Source: Collybia mongolica (lineage: Eukaryota > Basidiomycota > Agaricomycetes > Agaricales > Clitocybaceae). Taken from it: 64,000 nucleotides of DNA. The number at the start of each line of letters is the position of its first letter. Positions within the stretch are counted from its first letter, which is position 1. Made by a program: the position numbers and the translations under genes. Below the pieces are notes generated by a model. That model was not told the DNA's origin. It worked only from the letters and a program-made list of their open reading frames with translations, and searched no databases. Below are positions 12,601 to 23,811 of the stretch, one piece after another. The stretch lies in the NCBI GenBank assembly GCA_013420905.1, contig JAAXNY010000005.1, positions 1,240,001-1,304,000 of the forward strand, written 5' to 3'.

Positions 12601-15065
12601 GGGAGAGAGTCGGCTGGCGGTGGTAGTAGTTCCAAGCTACCACCTGCATGGATGCGGGAACGCGAGGAATGGGAGTTGTGTACCACGGATGAAGACATGC
12701 AGGATGATGACGCCAAGTCCGATCTCGAGTCCGAAGAGGATGACGATTTTGCTGATATTGAGAGTCCTGTCATCTCACGACCAAGTACACCACCACCTGT
12801 ATACCTTCCTCTCGGGCCTACCCTTCTCCAAACTCAGTTCCAACATTCACATCTTCTTCCCCTCAGCATACCCTTACGCCCTCCAGGTGCGGCCGTTGCG
12901 GCGACGAGCATCATCCCTACGGCCCCCCTTACATCCGTGCCTACACCGGTGTCTCCTGCTGCCACCATGGGCGCAGCTTCAGAGAAATCTAAATCACTAG
13001 AGGCAGCTGCTTTCACAGTGGCGACAGAAGTCGTCGAGAATTCATTATGGGCTGATGCTTGGTGTACCACTCCAGGGCCGCGAGTACCCACAGAGGTCTG
13101 GCCGGCCGATGTGAGGGCTGTTGGTGCGATTTTGAAGGCAGTGCCAGGCTTGGAAGGCCCTCTAGACATCGGGACATTGTTTAATGCTGTTCAGAGAGCC
13201 TCGGATGGTACGGTAAAGCCTCTCAAGATCTCCGAACCCCCACATATATCAATTGGGAAAACATCCGCGATTTTGGATATCGCTCCTACCTCCATTCGCT
13301 TTTGGGAGAAACTAGGGCTGGGACCGAAAGGCGGAAAGAAAGATGGCACTTCATTCGTTCTCTTTGAACCCGGAGATGAAGTTCGTGATCAACAGATTGA
13401 TGACTGGCTGACAAGCGTTGTGACGAGATACGAGGTGAGTATGATGTCGGTCTATTGTTTTCGTTAGGTTACTGATTCATTTTCTGCAGGGTTTACATTT
13501 GGGCACTTTGCGACCTGGACAAAGCAGTCATTGTAGCAAGGATGGGCTTGTACCGATTCGATTCGATCAAACTTTTCGCAAATCGCTTGGTGAGTTATCA
13601 CGGGTATCCTTATAAACCCACGACGTATCTAATATCTATAATTTTACAGCGACTTTCGTTGCGAGCCTTCCTGCAATGGAAAGTAGCTTGGTCTTCTTCA
13701 TAGTGACGCCCATTCCAACAATGACTCTCGCGTCTCCGATCCTCCGTCAAGTTTTCTCCGCCGTCAAAAAGGCCCTGAAGACCTATTCCGAAGCACGAGT
13801 CTTGTTTCAGCTGATACCCGAGCGACTTATCTTTGGATCCATGAATAACCCCTCCTCCAACTTCTCCGAGGTTGAAATCCTCTGCTCTTCAATATACGAC
13901 CGCATCCTGGTCGCGGTCGATCGGTCAATGTCGCGGCGGTTCTTTGAACATGGTGAACGTGTGCGAAAATATATCCAAGAGCCTGCATTGACAATCGCCC
14001 GGTCCCCTCATCCTAAAGTCACCTACAATAATGTCTCACATGCTGCCCTTGATGTGCTTGACCGACATACTTTTATACACGTCGGGTATCAAGTAAGCCC
14101 GTGCGGAAAGTGGATTCTAGCCGCGTGCATCGACCAGCGAGGCGAAGGGCATGATTTAGGAGTTTGGCTCACACAGACACCTGGAGAGGATGATTCAGAT
14201 GGAGACGTTTCTGATGAAACATTCATAGCAAGGAAGGTTTGGGATTTCGCAGTGCAATTCGCGAAAAGAGCAGATGTAGAATGGCGGCTGGTTTTGTCAA
14301 AACTAGGGGCTATGGAAGAGAATGAAGTCGATGGTGTGTGCCTTTCTTTCTATCACAGTTTAGAAGGAAATTTAATAACAAACCCATCGCGTAGCATGGA
14401 CGACACTCCTTGACACTCGTACGGCTGCGCGCCGGGATCTTCCCAAGGTCCATATCACACTAATGTCTGCGGAACCCGCTGCCCCATGGTCATTCCTTCC
14501 TGTTTCTGCCAAGCCAAAAATCCCAATCAAACACAAGCTAGTATTACCGTCTCGCTCCTCTTCCTCTTCCATACCTAAACATCAACAGTTTACTGACATA
14601 TCATCAATGGTATATTCTCTCCCGCCTCGGACCCATCTTCCCGAGTTCCTCCTCCCTTCATCGCAAGAACTTGGGCTATCGCTTTCTTACATACCAGAGT
14701 CCCCTTGTTTATCGCTTGGCTTCGCAGAGGATCCGTCTCCACATCCTTTACCCCTTCATCCGCACTCCAGCACTACGCTCATACGCGTCCCCAACTCGCT
14801 CTCAACCGCATCTATTTCCATGCTCCATATCCACCTTCTCCACATATTCCCCTCCTTGTCGTCCCCAACGCCGCCACCAACTCCCAAGGAAATATCACAG
14901 CTCCATACGGAAATCACACGTAGCTTCTATGAACTCTCTGTACTCGCGGACACACGGTGGAACCTGCGCGCTAATCCGCTGTTGCCTTTCCATCTTGCTG
15001 CAGTTGAGGCTATGCGTATCGCGCTGGATCGTGATAGAGGGAGCATGGATACATCTGATGCATAA
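9613..15065 (+). CDS. MED13: Mediator complex subunit 13 (CDK8 module)
   Basis: Large scaffold of the Mediator kinase module (Srb9/Ssn2), which represses or tunes RNA polymerase II transcription. Exons that keep frame throughout are 9613-9955, 10132-10447, 10503-13434, 13490-13589, 13650-14333 and 14395-15065, giving about 1,681 residues. The N-terminal domain shows VTEVSCFTPKELYPCSADC, LPRKPLRNIYGHFLESIR and VYCQLQIHL. The huge third exon encodes a low-complexity Pro/Ser/Thr-rich middle with an Arg/Glu block, MGMDMG-type Met-rich patches and acidic runs. The conserved C-terminal domain contains DGLVPIRFDQTFRKSLATF, LFQLIPERLIFGSM, VGYQVSPCGKWILAACID and the MSAEPAAPWSFLPV region. The first intron (9956-10131) carries a telomere-like repeat. 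Family assignment is strong because both terminal domains match in order; the middle is recognisable only by composition. Confidence 0.92.
10060..10074. repeat. Telomere-like CCCTAA repeat inside MED13 intron 1
   Basis: AACCCTAACCCTAAA lies in the first intron of MED13. It is a second near-identical copy of the motif upstream of the lipase gene. A single diverged unit (AAACCCTAACCC) also occurs in the coding sequence near 11673. Confidence 0.5.
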
Positions 15066-15333
15066 CCAACTGATGACAAAAATCATGAACCCGACAAGGG
15101 AAGTGTACTACTGTATATATTGCTAATACCCTACCCTGTACATAGACTTAGGAATCCGTTTCTGCATCCTTACCCTTCCCCCGTTGTCTCGTACTGTGTT
15201 TTCTTTTCTTTTTTTCATTATAGTTACCTGCAATTTCTTTACATTCCGCACGCACGACCCATCCTGACACATATCATAGATAATTCGATATCTTGCATGT
15301 TTATGTACGATAATTGTACCTATTTCCTCTTGT

Positions 15334-15976
15334 TCATGCCTTATGTTCACCTAACCGTATACGAGATTGGCTGTTTATGATGTCAGGTGTTAGGGGGATC
15401 TGTTGAGCGTCGAGCCTACGGCGTAACATGATGACCTCCCCCAACGCACCTCTGACAAACTCTATAACATCAGTGTACTTGTAGTTGCAGTAAATTGAAC
15501 TCCTGTACACAAATTTCTGAATGATGCCGGTTCTGTCCCCTGTAGCAAATATCGCGATTTTATTCCCATTGGGTAGCTCCTCAACCATCTGAAACGCAGC
15601 TCGTACTCTCGTCCGAGGATGGGAGAGTTTCGAGGGAGGAGATGGCAGGGGTTCGGTCCTGGTTTGGGTACTTATCTGTCCGTACGATGCATTGGGCATG
15701 AGAGGTTTTTGACGCGTCGTGAATGATACATTTCCATCATACTAGGCGAAAGTTATGGGAGTCCGAAGCAAACCCGTTTAAGAACCTAGCATAATCGGCA
15801 GGCGGGAGGTACACAACAGGGGTGCGCCCATACAACCGGACTAAATTTGAAAAAATACCCTTTCCTGCCTGGCGTGCATCAAGGCAAACGTCGACTGCCG
15901 AAATCGACTTCCTCCTAGACAGGTACGTTGCCTTTCGGCGGTGAAAACGGACAAAACACGCCGGGGGTTGTTTCAA
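15334..15976 (-). CDS. Unrecognised spliced gene, 5' end not found
   Basis: No family recognised. Two open segments on the minus strand join in frame through a clean intron. The upstream one contains VDVCLDARQAGKGIFSNL and YGRTPVVYLPPADYARF and ends SHNFRL before a GTATG donor near 15745. The acceptor (cggacag) near 15682 leads into ISTQTRTEPLPSPPSKLSH, then FQMVEELPNGNKIAIFATGD and VIEFVRGALGEVIMLRRR, with a stop at 15334. Phase 0 on both sides and protein-like composition argue for a real coding region. No ATG opens the upstream segment, so either an exon above 15976 is missing or this is a remnant. It is convergent with MED13, which ends about 270 bp away. Alternative: intronless ATG at 15699 encoding about 121 residues. 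Confidence 0.3.
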
Positions 15977-16725
15977 ACGCGATTACCGAGTAAAATTCGA
16001 CACACGCTACCCGCACCTATCGTACTATGGACTGCCATATGCGCCGTCGGTAACGGTCAGTGTTCGGATCGGTATTGTAACCAGGAATGCACTGACTGTG
16101 ACCAATATGCCCTCGTTAAGCCGGCGTGGCAGAAGATGAGCCCCCAATGTCATGCACGATACCCCGAGACTGTTCAGTCGGTATAACCCTCAGTGTTTTT
16201 CCGAGTAGAGTTCGCATGGAGGTCTAATAAATATACGATACAGCACTCTTTGCGCGACATCGTGTCCAACAATATTGAACACATCCTATCAGGCTTTCCC
16301 AGGCGTCTCGTCTTCCGATGCTGATATGCCCACGCATCGTGGGGAGCGACCACGTTGACCACCCTTCTGACCTTCCGGATCCCAAAAGGATGTAGAGAAC
16401 GTAAGGCAACGTTAAACCCACTTGATAATCCAAAAACTGATGTTGTAAGGTGATGTTGACTGACCTCGGCCAATGATTGATGATTGGTTACAGTTTCAGC
16501 TCCGTATACACTGATCTCCATACTCTTTCCTCCCACAATTTTCATTAGGAAACGTGTCATGGGAATTCCACACAGCCTACTTAGATGGCCTGCAATGGCT
16601 CGCACGCATCCTTTTAACTCTGTGCTCATATTTGTCGCTGAACAATACTTGGTTGACGATCCTCCGCAGCTAGGCGGATTTATCGACCCAGAGCACGATT
16701 CAACCACACCATAATTCGAGTCGCG
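15977..16725. other. Region upstream of the amidase, nothing definite
   Basis: About 0.75 kb. Long open stretches exist on the minus strand, but none has a recognisable domain or a start that leaves room for the amidase promoter. It may hold 5' exons of the unrecognised gene to the left. Confidence 0.3.
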
Positions 16726-18794
16726 ATGCTCCCACTACTCATACGCGCCCTCCTCGTCCTCTATCTAGGCCATATTCTCGTGCTTGGCTTAGAAGTTATA
16801 GTCGAGCGCTTCGAGACCCGAGGCACTATTCTCAGAATGGTAGAAGTGCCATACTACATCCTCGATCGCCCCTACTCCACGGTAAAGCCAGCGCGATTTC
16901 TGGGCATGCCACCAGACTATATACCTTCCACCAGTATCCGTGCGCAGCACTCGCCTATCACAAAGACATTCCTCACCGAGCAATTCAAACTTTTTAAAAG
17001 GTTTGATGATATTTGGAACGAGAACTTCCTAGATGCTATGTTTATTTCATATGATGGTCCAGCGACTGCCTTTTTAGATGAAGATGCAGAGCGGTGGATT
17101 CAGACTCTCGGTCTGAGGGTGTTATACATCTCATCAGCTATCAAAGTGCCCGACGTCAAATCCCTGCGTGTCCTCGAGATTGACAGTGGACCCCCAGCTG
17201 GCCCATACTTCACAAAAGCCGCAGTGCCCGAGGATCCCAACGAGAAGCAAAGTGAGATTGAGATCTACGACGTCTATCGCCTCGAAAAAGATACATATGA
17301 AGCTTTTGTCTTTGGGGCGCTCCCGCTGGCCGACGGCGGCTGGAGGACCACAAATATCACGCTGGAGAAGGGCGGTCCACAATACATCCCCATCCCTTCC
17401 CGCATGGCAATCCTCACTAAGGGCTTGCCCCTCTCGGGCACCCGATTCGCCCTCAAGGACATCTACGACGCCGAGGGTCTCCCAACCGCCGCTGGTTCCG
17501 CAGCATACGCGAAGATCGTGCCGACGCCGAGGAAGACCGCAGCATCGGTTGAGCGGCTCCTCGCGCTCGGCGCCACGTTGGTAGGGAAGACGCGTACGTC
17601 ACAATTCGCGCACGGTGCCCATCCCTGGGAGTACAGGGATGTGCCGTACTCATGGAACCCGCGCGCAGACGGGTATCTCACAGCGTCTGCATCGAGCTCA
17701 GGGAGCGCATGTGCAATCGCGGGATACAATTGGCTTGACTTTGCTGTTGGTAGTGACACTAGAGGGAGTATCAGGAAGCCAGCGGCGCTTGTAGGTGCAT
17801 ATGGCATGAGGCCAACGCACGGTAGCATGGACCTCTCTGGGGTGGTCCCGCTCTCTGAAGAGATGGATACTGCTGGGTTTTTTGCGAGAGATCCTCGAAT
17901 TTTCAGCGAGATCGGCACACGCTGGTGAGTTGACAGTCGTTGGAACCGCTGTACGTTGTTTGATGATGACGACGACTCTATAGGTTCGCCGAGTCGCCAG
18001 TTAGGATTAAGCGCACAACTATTCGATTCCCCCGCAAACTCCTCTACCCCACCGATCACTTTCCCGTAAGACACCCTGATGCACAGAAGATATACGACTC
18101 GTTCGTGTCATCGCTTGAGAAGCACCTTAAAATGACCAAAGTACCCATGGATTTCTCAGAGGCGCTTCGTCCGTACCTCCCTAACGGCAACTTCACCGAA
18201 TTCCAGCTGTACTCCAATACGCTGGCGGAGTACCGCTCTTGGCAAAGCGTCGGGAAGCCCCTCGTCGAAAAATACAAGCGGCTCCTTAACAAGACGCCGA
18301 AATTCGACCCAAAGACGCGCCAGATGTTCAAACGCGCGAGAAACATGACGCAGAGCGATTTCGACGACGCCGTCGCTCTCCGGCGGCAGTTCAAGCAGTC
18401 CATCGCGAGCGAGCTGATCAAGTCTGACATCAAGTCGTGCTCGGAGTCTGTGTTCATATACGATGCTGGGACAGGCGGACACCCCTCGTACCGGGGCAAG
18501 AAGTACAACAATCTGCCGGGCGCAACCCAGTTCCTCCTCACCTCCATCGAGGAGGACGCGAAGCCATCGCAGTTCCTCACATACGTAGGATCAATGGCGG
18601 GGCTTCCGGAAATCACAGTGCCGATTGGGCAGGTGGCATACTTTAGCGAAGTAAGCAAGCAATGGGAGATGCTCCCCGTGACGGCGCAGCTCGCAGCGCA
18701 CCCCGGGTGTGACGATATGCTCATGGAGTTAGTCAAGAAGTTGGCAGACCTGGGAGTGATTATTCCGGCAAAGGCTGGGCGGGAGACGTTCTAG
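16726..18794 (+). CDS. Amidase-signature hydrolase with N-terminal membrane segment
   Basis: Amidase-signature (AS) family Ser hydrolase. Two exons (16726-17924 and 17984-18794) give about 669 residues. A hydrophobic N-terminal segment (residues 1-24, MLPLLIRALLVLYLGHILVL) is a signal peptide or anchor. About 200 residues without a familiar domain come next. The AS core then begins at RFALKDIYDAEGLPTAAGS, containing the catalytic Lys. The cis-Ser lies in TASASSSGSACAIAGYN and the nucleophile Ser in VGSDTRGSIRKPAA. The C-terminal part has GSMAGLPEITVPIGQVAY and ends LGVIIPAKAGRETF. The full Lys-Ser-Ser triad is visible, so it should be active; the amide or ester substrate cannot be told. The long extension before the core is typical of a fungal subgroup but its role is unknown. 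Confidence 0.88.
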
Positions 18795-19240
18795 AATGGT
18801 GCGCCGTGGTCTGTTAAAATTCCATTCGGTATGATTTTTGCCCTTGATCTGCTTGCGTTGGAAGGCGTAACATAGTACTTACCATAAATAAGTAGAACTA
18901 CTGGTCAAAGAGGTCGCAAACACTAGTGGCTGTATATCACATGATATGTGTTTAGGGCTGGCTTTATCGTGTGCCATACCGCAGAAATAATTAACATGCA
19001 TGTGCACTCTGATCAGTGGATGGATGCAAAAACGATATAATTGTGCAATAACATATTACTCGGAATTTGATTTCCATTCTGTCAGAGGCGACGTTGTCTC
19101 TTACTGATGGCTAACCAGAAAGACATCAATATCATACTATGTAATACACGCTACACTCGTCTGTACTTATCCCCATTTCTCGCTGTTCGAGGTTCTGGGT
19201 GGTTGTTACAATTAAAGTTCTTGTGAGCCGTTGTGATATC
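18795..19240. other. Tail-to-tail intergenic region, amidase / GST
   Basis: AT-rich spacer of about 0.45 kb between two convergent genes. No coding sequence, RNA gene or repeat was seen; it should hold both polyadenylation signals. Confidence 0.5.
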
Positions 19241-20459
19241 TCAAGGTAGACTTTGACCGGCGTTTATTGCATTCGCAACCTGGCTAGTGTTGGGCCGGTT
19301 ATACGCATACCTTATCAGGGTAATTGGTCAGTGATAATATGGTAGCAATGTAAAATACTCCACTCACCGTTCGTAACTCTCGAGATACTTTTGCTCATCA
19401 CTACAAGTCGCTTTGAATACAGGGTGATTTAATAGCCTCTCCACCCAAGCCTCAAATTTCTTGCCAGGAGGCAGAACAAACCCTCTATAATGTTTCAGAA
19501 CGTTACCTGCTCTGTAAATCCCTGAAACACTTAAAGTGAGATAAACTAAAGAAACCGTGCTGTCGCAGACGTACAGGGTGCCACCATCACGTCCGTTAAT
19601 CCTAGATCGCCGCCTTCGATCCATAAGCCCAAACCCACTCCCAAGGCCCTTTTCTCGCCCTCGTTTGCAGCACCACCGCCGCCGACAACTTCCCGCTCCC
19701 CGCGTTCGAGGAGCTCGGCTAATCCATACAATGCGTTGTTGAACTCCTTCCCAGCCTTGATTTGCGCCTCCGCATCTTGGGCTTGGAGGTAACGGTAAAA
19801 GGCGGGGACGACAGTGCGGTTGACGTGATCACACTGGAGGCGCACGAGGGCGCGTGCATCTACAGTACGGAACGTAAGTATCACATAGGGAAAAAGGCAA
19901 AGGATGCTGGGAAAATAAATATACGGACATGTGGTGGGTGGGAGGAGGCTTCGTTTCGTGGTCGTCGCTGCTAGACTGCACCAATTAGTGGATGATCAGT
20001 CGTGTTTGGATAGTGACCGCACGTCTATAGACGTACTCTTCGAGATACTCCAATATAACGGTGCTCTCGTTCAGTGCTCGCGGAGGGTTATATTTGTGCA
20101 GTTTCAAGCCGGGAACTAGACCTTTGGGTGATACTTCCAATAGATCTTGGGGCTTTGCGTACGGGTCGACCTCGTCTATTATGTGTTGAGCAAAGTCTCA
20201 CTGACTGACACCTTCAACGATTAACTCACAGTACTGTGGAGGTGGGAGGCTGCTCTTAGGTAGCACAGATACTTGAGAAGCTCACTTTGTAGCCTATACC
20301 AAGATATTCTGCAGATACCCACACCCTCTGCACGAAAGGACAGAACCAGCTCCCGAAAAGCGTGATATCCTGTGATTCTTGGTGTTCATTGACCGTCTTT
20401 AGAGCATCCCCAGTAGGTTTGTCGTGATAGGTCTTTCCAGAGTCCTTCGTGCTTGACAT
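19241..20459 (-). CDS. Glutathione S-transferase, omega-like, with tiny exons
   Basis: Cytosolic GST with a thioredoxin-fold N-terminus. ATG at 20459. Exon 1 reaches EYLGIGYK and contains FGSWFCPFVQRVW, whose Cys suits an omega/thiol-type enzyme. The downstream exon reads EVDPYAKPQDLLEVSPKG, then PGLKL and ESTVILEYLEE, the glutathione-binding edge. Phase and the conserved beta strand are restored only if a 4-nt exon (20230-20233, TACT in sense) flanked by CAG and GTGAG is spliced in, giving YKYYEVDPY. A second short exon (about 22 nt, HPLPFSLY) appears to precede ARALVRLQCDHVNR; splicing between LEE and that exon is uncertain. The helical C-terminal domain includes FYRYLQAQDAEAQIKAG and LTDVMVAPWIYRAGNVL, and the protein ends YNRPNTSQVANAINAGQSLP. 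Likely detoxification or redox role. Confidence 0.87.
20230..20233 (-). other. Predicted 4-nt microexon in the GST gene
   Basis: Sense-strand context is tccacag|TACT|gtgagtt. Upstream intron about 52 nt (gtgagc...cacag), downstream intron about 54 nt (gtgagt...aatag). Exon 1 ends in phase 0 after the Lys codon, the next main exon needs one codon plus one base, and TACT supplies exactly that. Confidence 0.6.
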
Positions 20460-20932
20460 GGTGGTTCAAGTTTAAGAATGGCTCTCCGTTGGGAAAAGCC
20501 TCCAACTTCACTCCACATAGTCTGGAAATGTCCGGGCCGGTCATTCCGAGAGTTCTCATCACCAAGCGATTTTTGACAATTATGTACTGCACCTTGCCAT
20601 GAACCACTTGGAATCCTCTCTTGAAACTATTATCCATTCATTACTCTACTATTCGTTTCTCTTTATATCATTCGAGATTCTTGCATTGCGGAGAAAAACA
20701 AATCTATTTGGCTATATATCTGTTGGTTCCCTAAGCCAGACTTCGAGGATCGTACAATACAGGGAAATCAAAGCGAATAATTACGCAATCTTGGTAAAAT
20801 TGTATTTGGACCACGATCCCCAGACCGGAAGGTTTCGCGTCGTGCCTGAGGTTTTAGTTGGTAGAGATGGTGGTGAGGAGTGTAGGCAGGTGATAGCGTG
20901 AATGTCATGTAAATGATGGTTTCGACCGGTTA
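20460..20932. other. Spacer between GST and the cytochrome b5 fusion gene
   Basis: About 0.47 kb. A plus-strand reading frame around 20599-20901 contains LYLDHDPQTGRFRVVPEV, which looks somewhat protein-like, but I recognise no family and it would occupy the GST promoter. Not called as a gene. Confidence 0.35.
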
Positions 20933-23307
20933 CTAAAGCCGCGCATCGCGGGGCATCTTTTTTAGCGCCTGCCGCACGCCCAAATCCCCAAGCACATCTT
21001 CTGCTCCTGCCAAAACTGAACAGGGAGATTAGGTCAATGTCTGAGGGTATTCGTAATCAAACTTACTGGCATCAAACCCGGAAGTTCGGTGGTACTGAGG
21101 GGTGGACCGTATTGTTAGTGTGTTAGTCAACTCGATAGGATGACTTACATTTTCAATGAATTTACCCATGCCCGTTGTTGTAAGTGCTCGGCCGCCGAAT
21201 ATCTGCGTGGCATCTGCGCGATGTTAATTTCGTTGAGTACATTCCCATTTCGTGGGGTAATGGTGGTCCGCACCTTCCGCAGTTTCACGGCCCGTACGTG
21301 ACACAAACCTGGGTGGCCCTCAGTTATCAGGTAGGTCGGGTATTGTTTAAGAGTTGGTACATACTGCTTCAAGAGGCCAATAGGGCCAGCCAGTTTGTCG
21401 GATGTTTCTTTGTAAGACATCTTGAGAACTTATCAGCTGAGGATCAAGTTAGCGGGATTGTCAAAAAACAAAACCTGATTCATTTGGAATGTGACGGATT
21501 CAAGCCAGTTTTGGCACGCCTCCACCCGGGAAATCATGCTGGCGAGTTTGGCGCGGATGACAGCTTGTGATGTAAGTGGTTTTCCAAAAACTATTCTTTG
21601 TGTCGCCCATCTGTCGAGTTGGATCGATTAAGAGGATGCTACTAGAGGGAGCATTTCGATACGCACTTGAGACATTCCTCGACGACTAGTCTTTGGGCGG
21701 TGATCGAACAGCATACAACCATCCATCGTTCGTGATTGAAGTTACTGAGAATGACTGACATGCCATTTCCTACCTTCCCGAGGGTGTGCGATACGGGTAC
21801 ACGGACCTATTTTGTTCTAATGAGTAGCTGCCTGTGTGGTCCGAAATATGCGTGTTGCTAACCTTGTCAAAGGTGATGTACGCTGTCCCAGCTACCGATG
21901 AATATGCCGTCTTGATTGCTTTGGTTGATACACCCGGACCGCGCTCGATGAGGAGGACGGTAAAACCCGACTACGATAAGTCTATGAGCTGTTTGTTTCA
22001 AGAAGAACAAACCAATACCAACCTCAGTTCTACATCCTGTGGTAAAGTAGTCCGCAAACGTTCCATTGGTGATCCACCTGAGGAGTTCAGATTTAGCTTG
22101 GACAAGGGGCTTTATAGCGACTTCGACTCACTTTTTAGTTCCTGTCACGACCCAATAATCTCCGTCACGGACAGCTGTGGTTTGTAGGCCTCCGACGTCG
22201 CTTCCGGCGAAAGCTTCGGTGATGGCCAACGCAATATATTTTTTGCCTGAAAGTGCCTGGGTAAGAGTAGACTCAGTAATACGATCACAAAAGTGACGAT
22301 ATCTGCGCACATCAGGCACTACTTTTGCAATGAGTTCGGGGGAGCCGTAATTCAGAATGGGCGGCAGTCCGATGACTAGTCCAGCAAGAAGCCCGTCAAC
22401 GACTGCCCGACTACTTACGCGTGTGAGCTCTGCATGGACGATGGACTAGTGGGATTGATGTTAGTCAGATATCCGTTGATAGTAAAACAATGACCTATAA
22501 CCTCGTGAAAGTAGTCGAATTCCTCAGGCTTCACAATCCCACCCATCAAGCTCCTTCCCTGAAGGTGCTTCCCAGGTCCGAGACGCATTGCTATGACATT
22601 CACTTCGCTGTTGAGTGCGTAAACGAACGTCGGGCGAAAAGTCAAGTGCCAGATCTACCTCATTTTATCGACAACCTCCTGCGATATCCTTTGTCCACTA
22701 GCCTCGCACCTGTCAGACTCGGGCTTGACGACCTCCGTGAAGAATTTCCGGGCTGCCTTCTGAAACCTCCGGTGGTTGTCAGAATAGTATGGGCTGTGGT
22801 ATCCGCTACTGAGCCATGATGGCTCGGCATATGGGACCTTGCTGAGCTCGCCCGGCGCGGGCGGCTTGATGTTCTCCTCCTGCCCCTGAACTTTGCCAAT
22901 CTGGAGGCGTGCGTACTGGGGCTTGAGGAGCACTTCGTGGCGGTGGAGACCAAAAAAGACTTGTGTCGCATCCCTGCCAGCTTATTTAAACAAGGGCCAG
23001 GGGTTAGTGGGTGAAAAGAGACCGGTGAGCTGGGTGCTTACCGACACCGTCGGCGTACAAGACATTTGATCCTCCAGGATGGAGGTTGGCAAATTTGGTT
23101 ACATCGTAGACTTTTGAATCAATTACTATCCACTGAATATGAACGTCAATACCTACTCCCATACATTTCTTTGAACACTCACCACGTCTCCCTCCGTGTT
23201 GTGCTAATTCGATCTCCGTTGGTTCAACAAGATTAACAGAAGTGCGCCACAACACTTACCCTCGCGACTTCTTCGAGTGAGAACTCCTTCAATGATTGTG
23301 AATTCAT
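20933..23307 (-). CDS. Cytochrome b5-acyl-CoA dehydrogenase fusion
   Basis: Two-domain flavo-heme protein. The ATG at 23307 (MNSQSLKEFSLEEVAR) begins a cytochrome b5 domain: WIVIDSKVYDVTKFANLHPG with the HPGG axial-ligand motif, then GRDATQVFFGLHRHEV with the second His. A linker (QYARLQIGKVQGQ) joins it to an acyl-CoA dehydrogenase: FQKAARKFFTEVVKPESDRC, AMRLGPGKHLQGRSLMGG, ITEAFAGSDVGGLQTTAV, WITNGTFADYFTTG, SVILSNFNHERWMVVC, VFGKPLTSQAVIRAKLASM and QIFGGRALTTTGMGKFIEN. It ends GAEDVLGDLGVRQALKKMPR DARL. More than ten short introns. The architecture is known in fungi (family knowledge). Substrate is unknown; the heme domain may accept electrons directly from the flavin. An Asp or Glu base is not unequivocally placed in my splicing. 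It is tandem with GST on the same strand. Confidence 0.87.
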
Positions 23308-23811
23308 TTTATAAAGAGGTCGTCAAATCCGTTGGAATTTATCAACAAGGACTTCAAGTTTAAACTTACGAAACGGAGGAAGATGGACCGGCATAACCGG
23401 CTAGCCAGCTGAGGCACACGTGAAACTTCAAGAATTACCCAATTACGGTACGAGGATTAGGTCTTACACACTGAATTCATTCCAACAAGCCAATATAATT
23501 ACCGGCACGGCCCATTCATAAACCTAGAAAGATCAGGACATATGGTACCTATCAAGTAGTGTAGAGATATATGTATGCAAGGGAAATGTAAGTGGCGGGG
23601 GATACTAGCAACTCCAAGAGAGTGCCGGGGCGTATGAGCAACAGCATGGACAAAGATTATATCACAAAATGAAAGCAACGAGAAATGTTACATGTGGGGC
23701 ACGGAGACAGCAAAGGGAGAAATGTAGATCGTCTGGCAGAATAAAAAGCAAGAAGGAAGAAGGAAAACGAAAAACCCATCCAAAGCGATGTTTTTACCAC
23801 CCAAAATGAAT
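23308..23811. other. Spacer between two minus-strand genes
   Basis: About 0.5 kb holding the cytochrome b5 fusion promoter and the 3' end of the DUF2433 gene. Purine-rich on the plus strand around 23690-23780. No gene seen. Confidence 0.4.

Noticed and set aside
16174..16707. Long minus-strand open frame next to the amidase start
   Set aside because: Its start lies 19 bp from the amidase ATG, composition is not convincing and no domain is visible.
20599..20901. Plus-strand frame between GST and the cytochrome b5 fusion
   Set aside because: No family match and it overlaps the GST promoter; only the last third looks protein-like.
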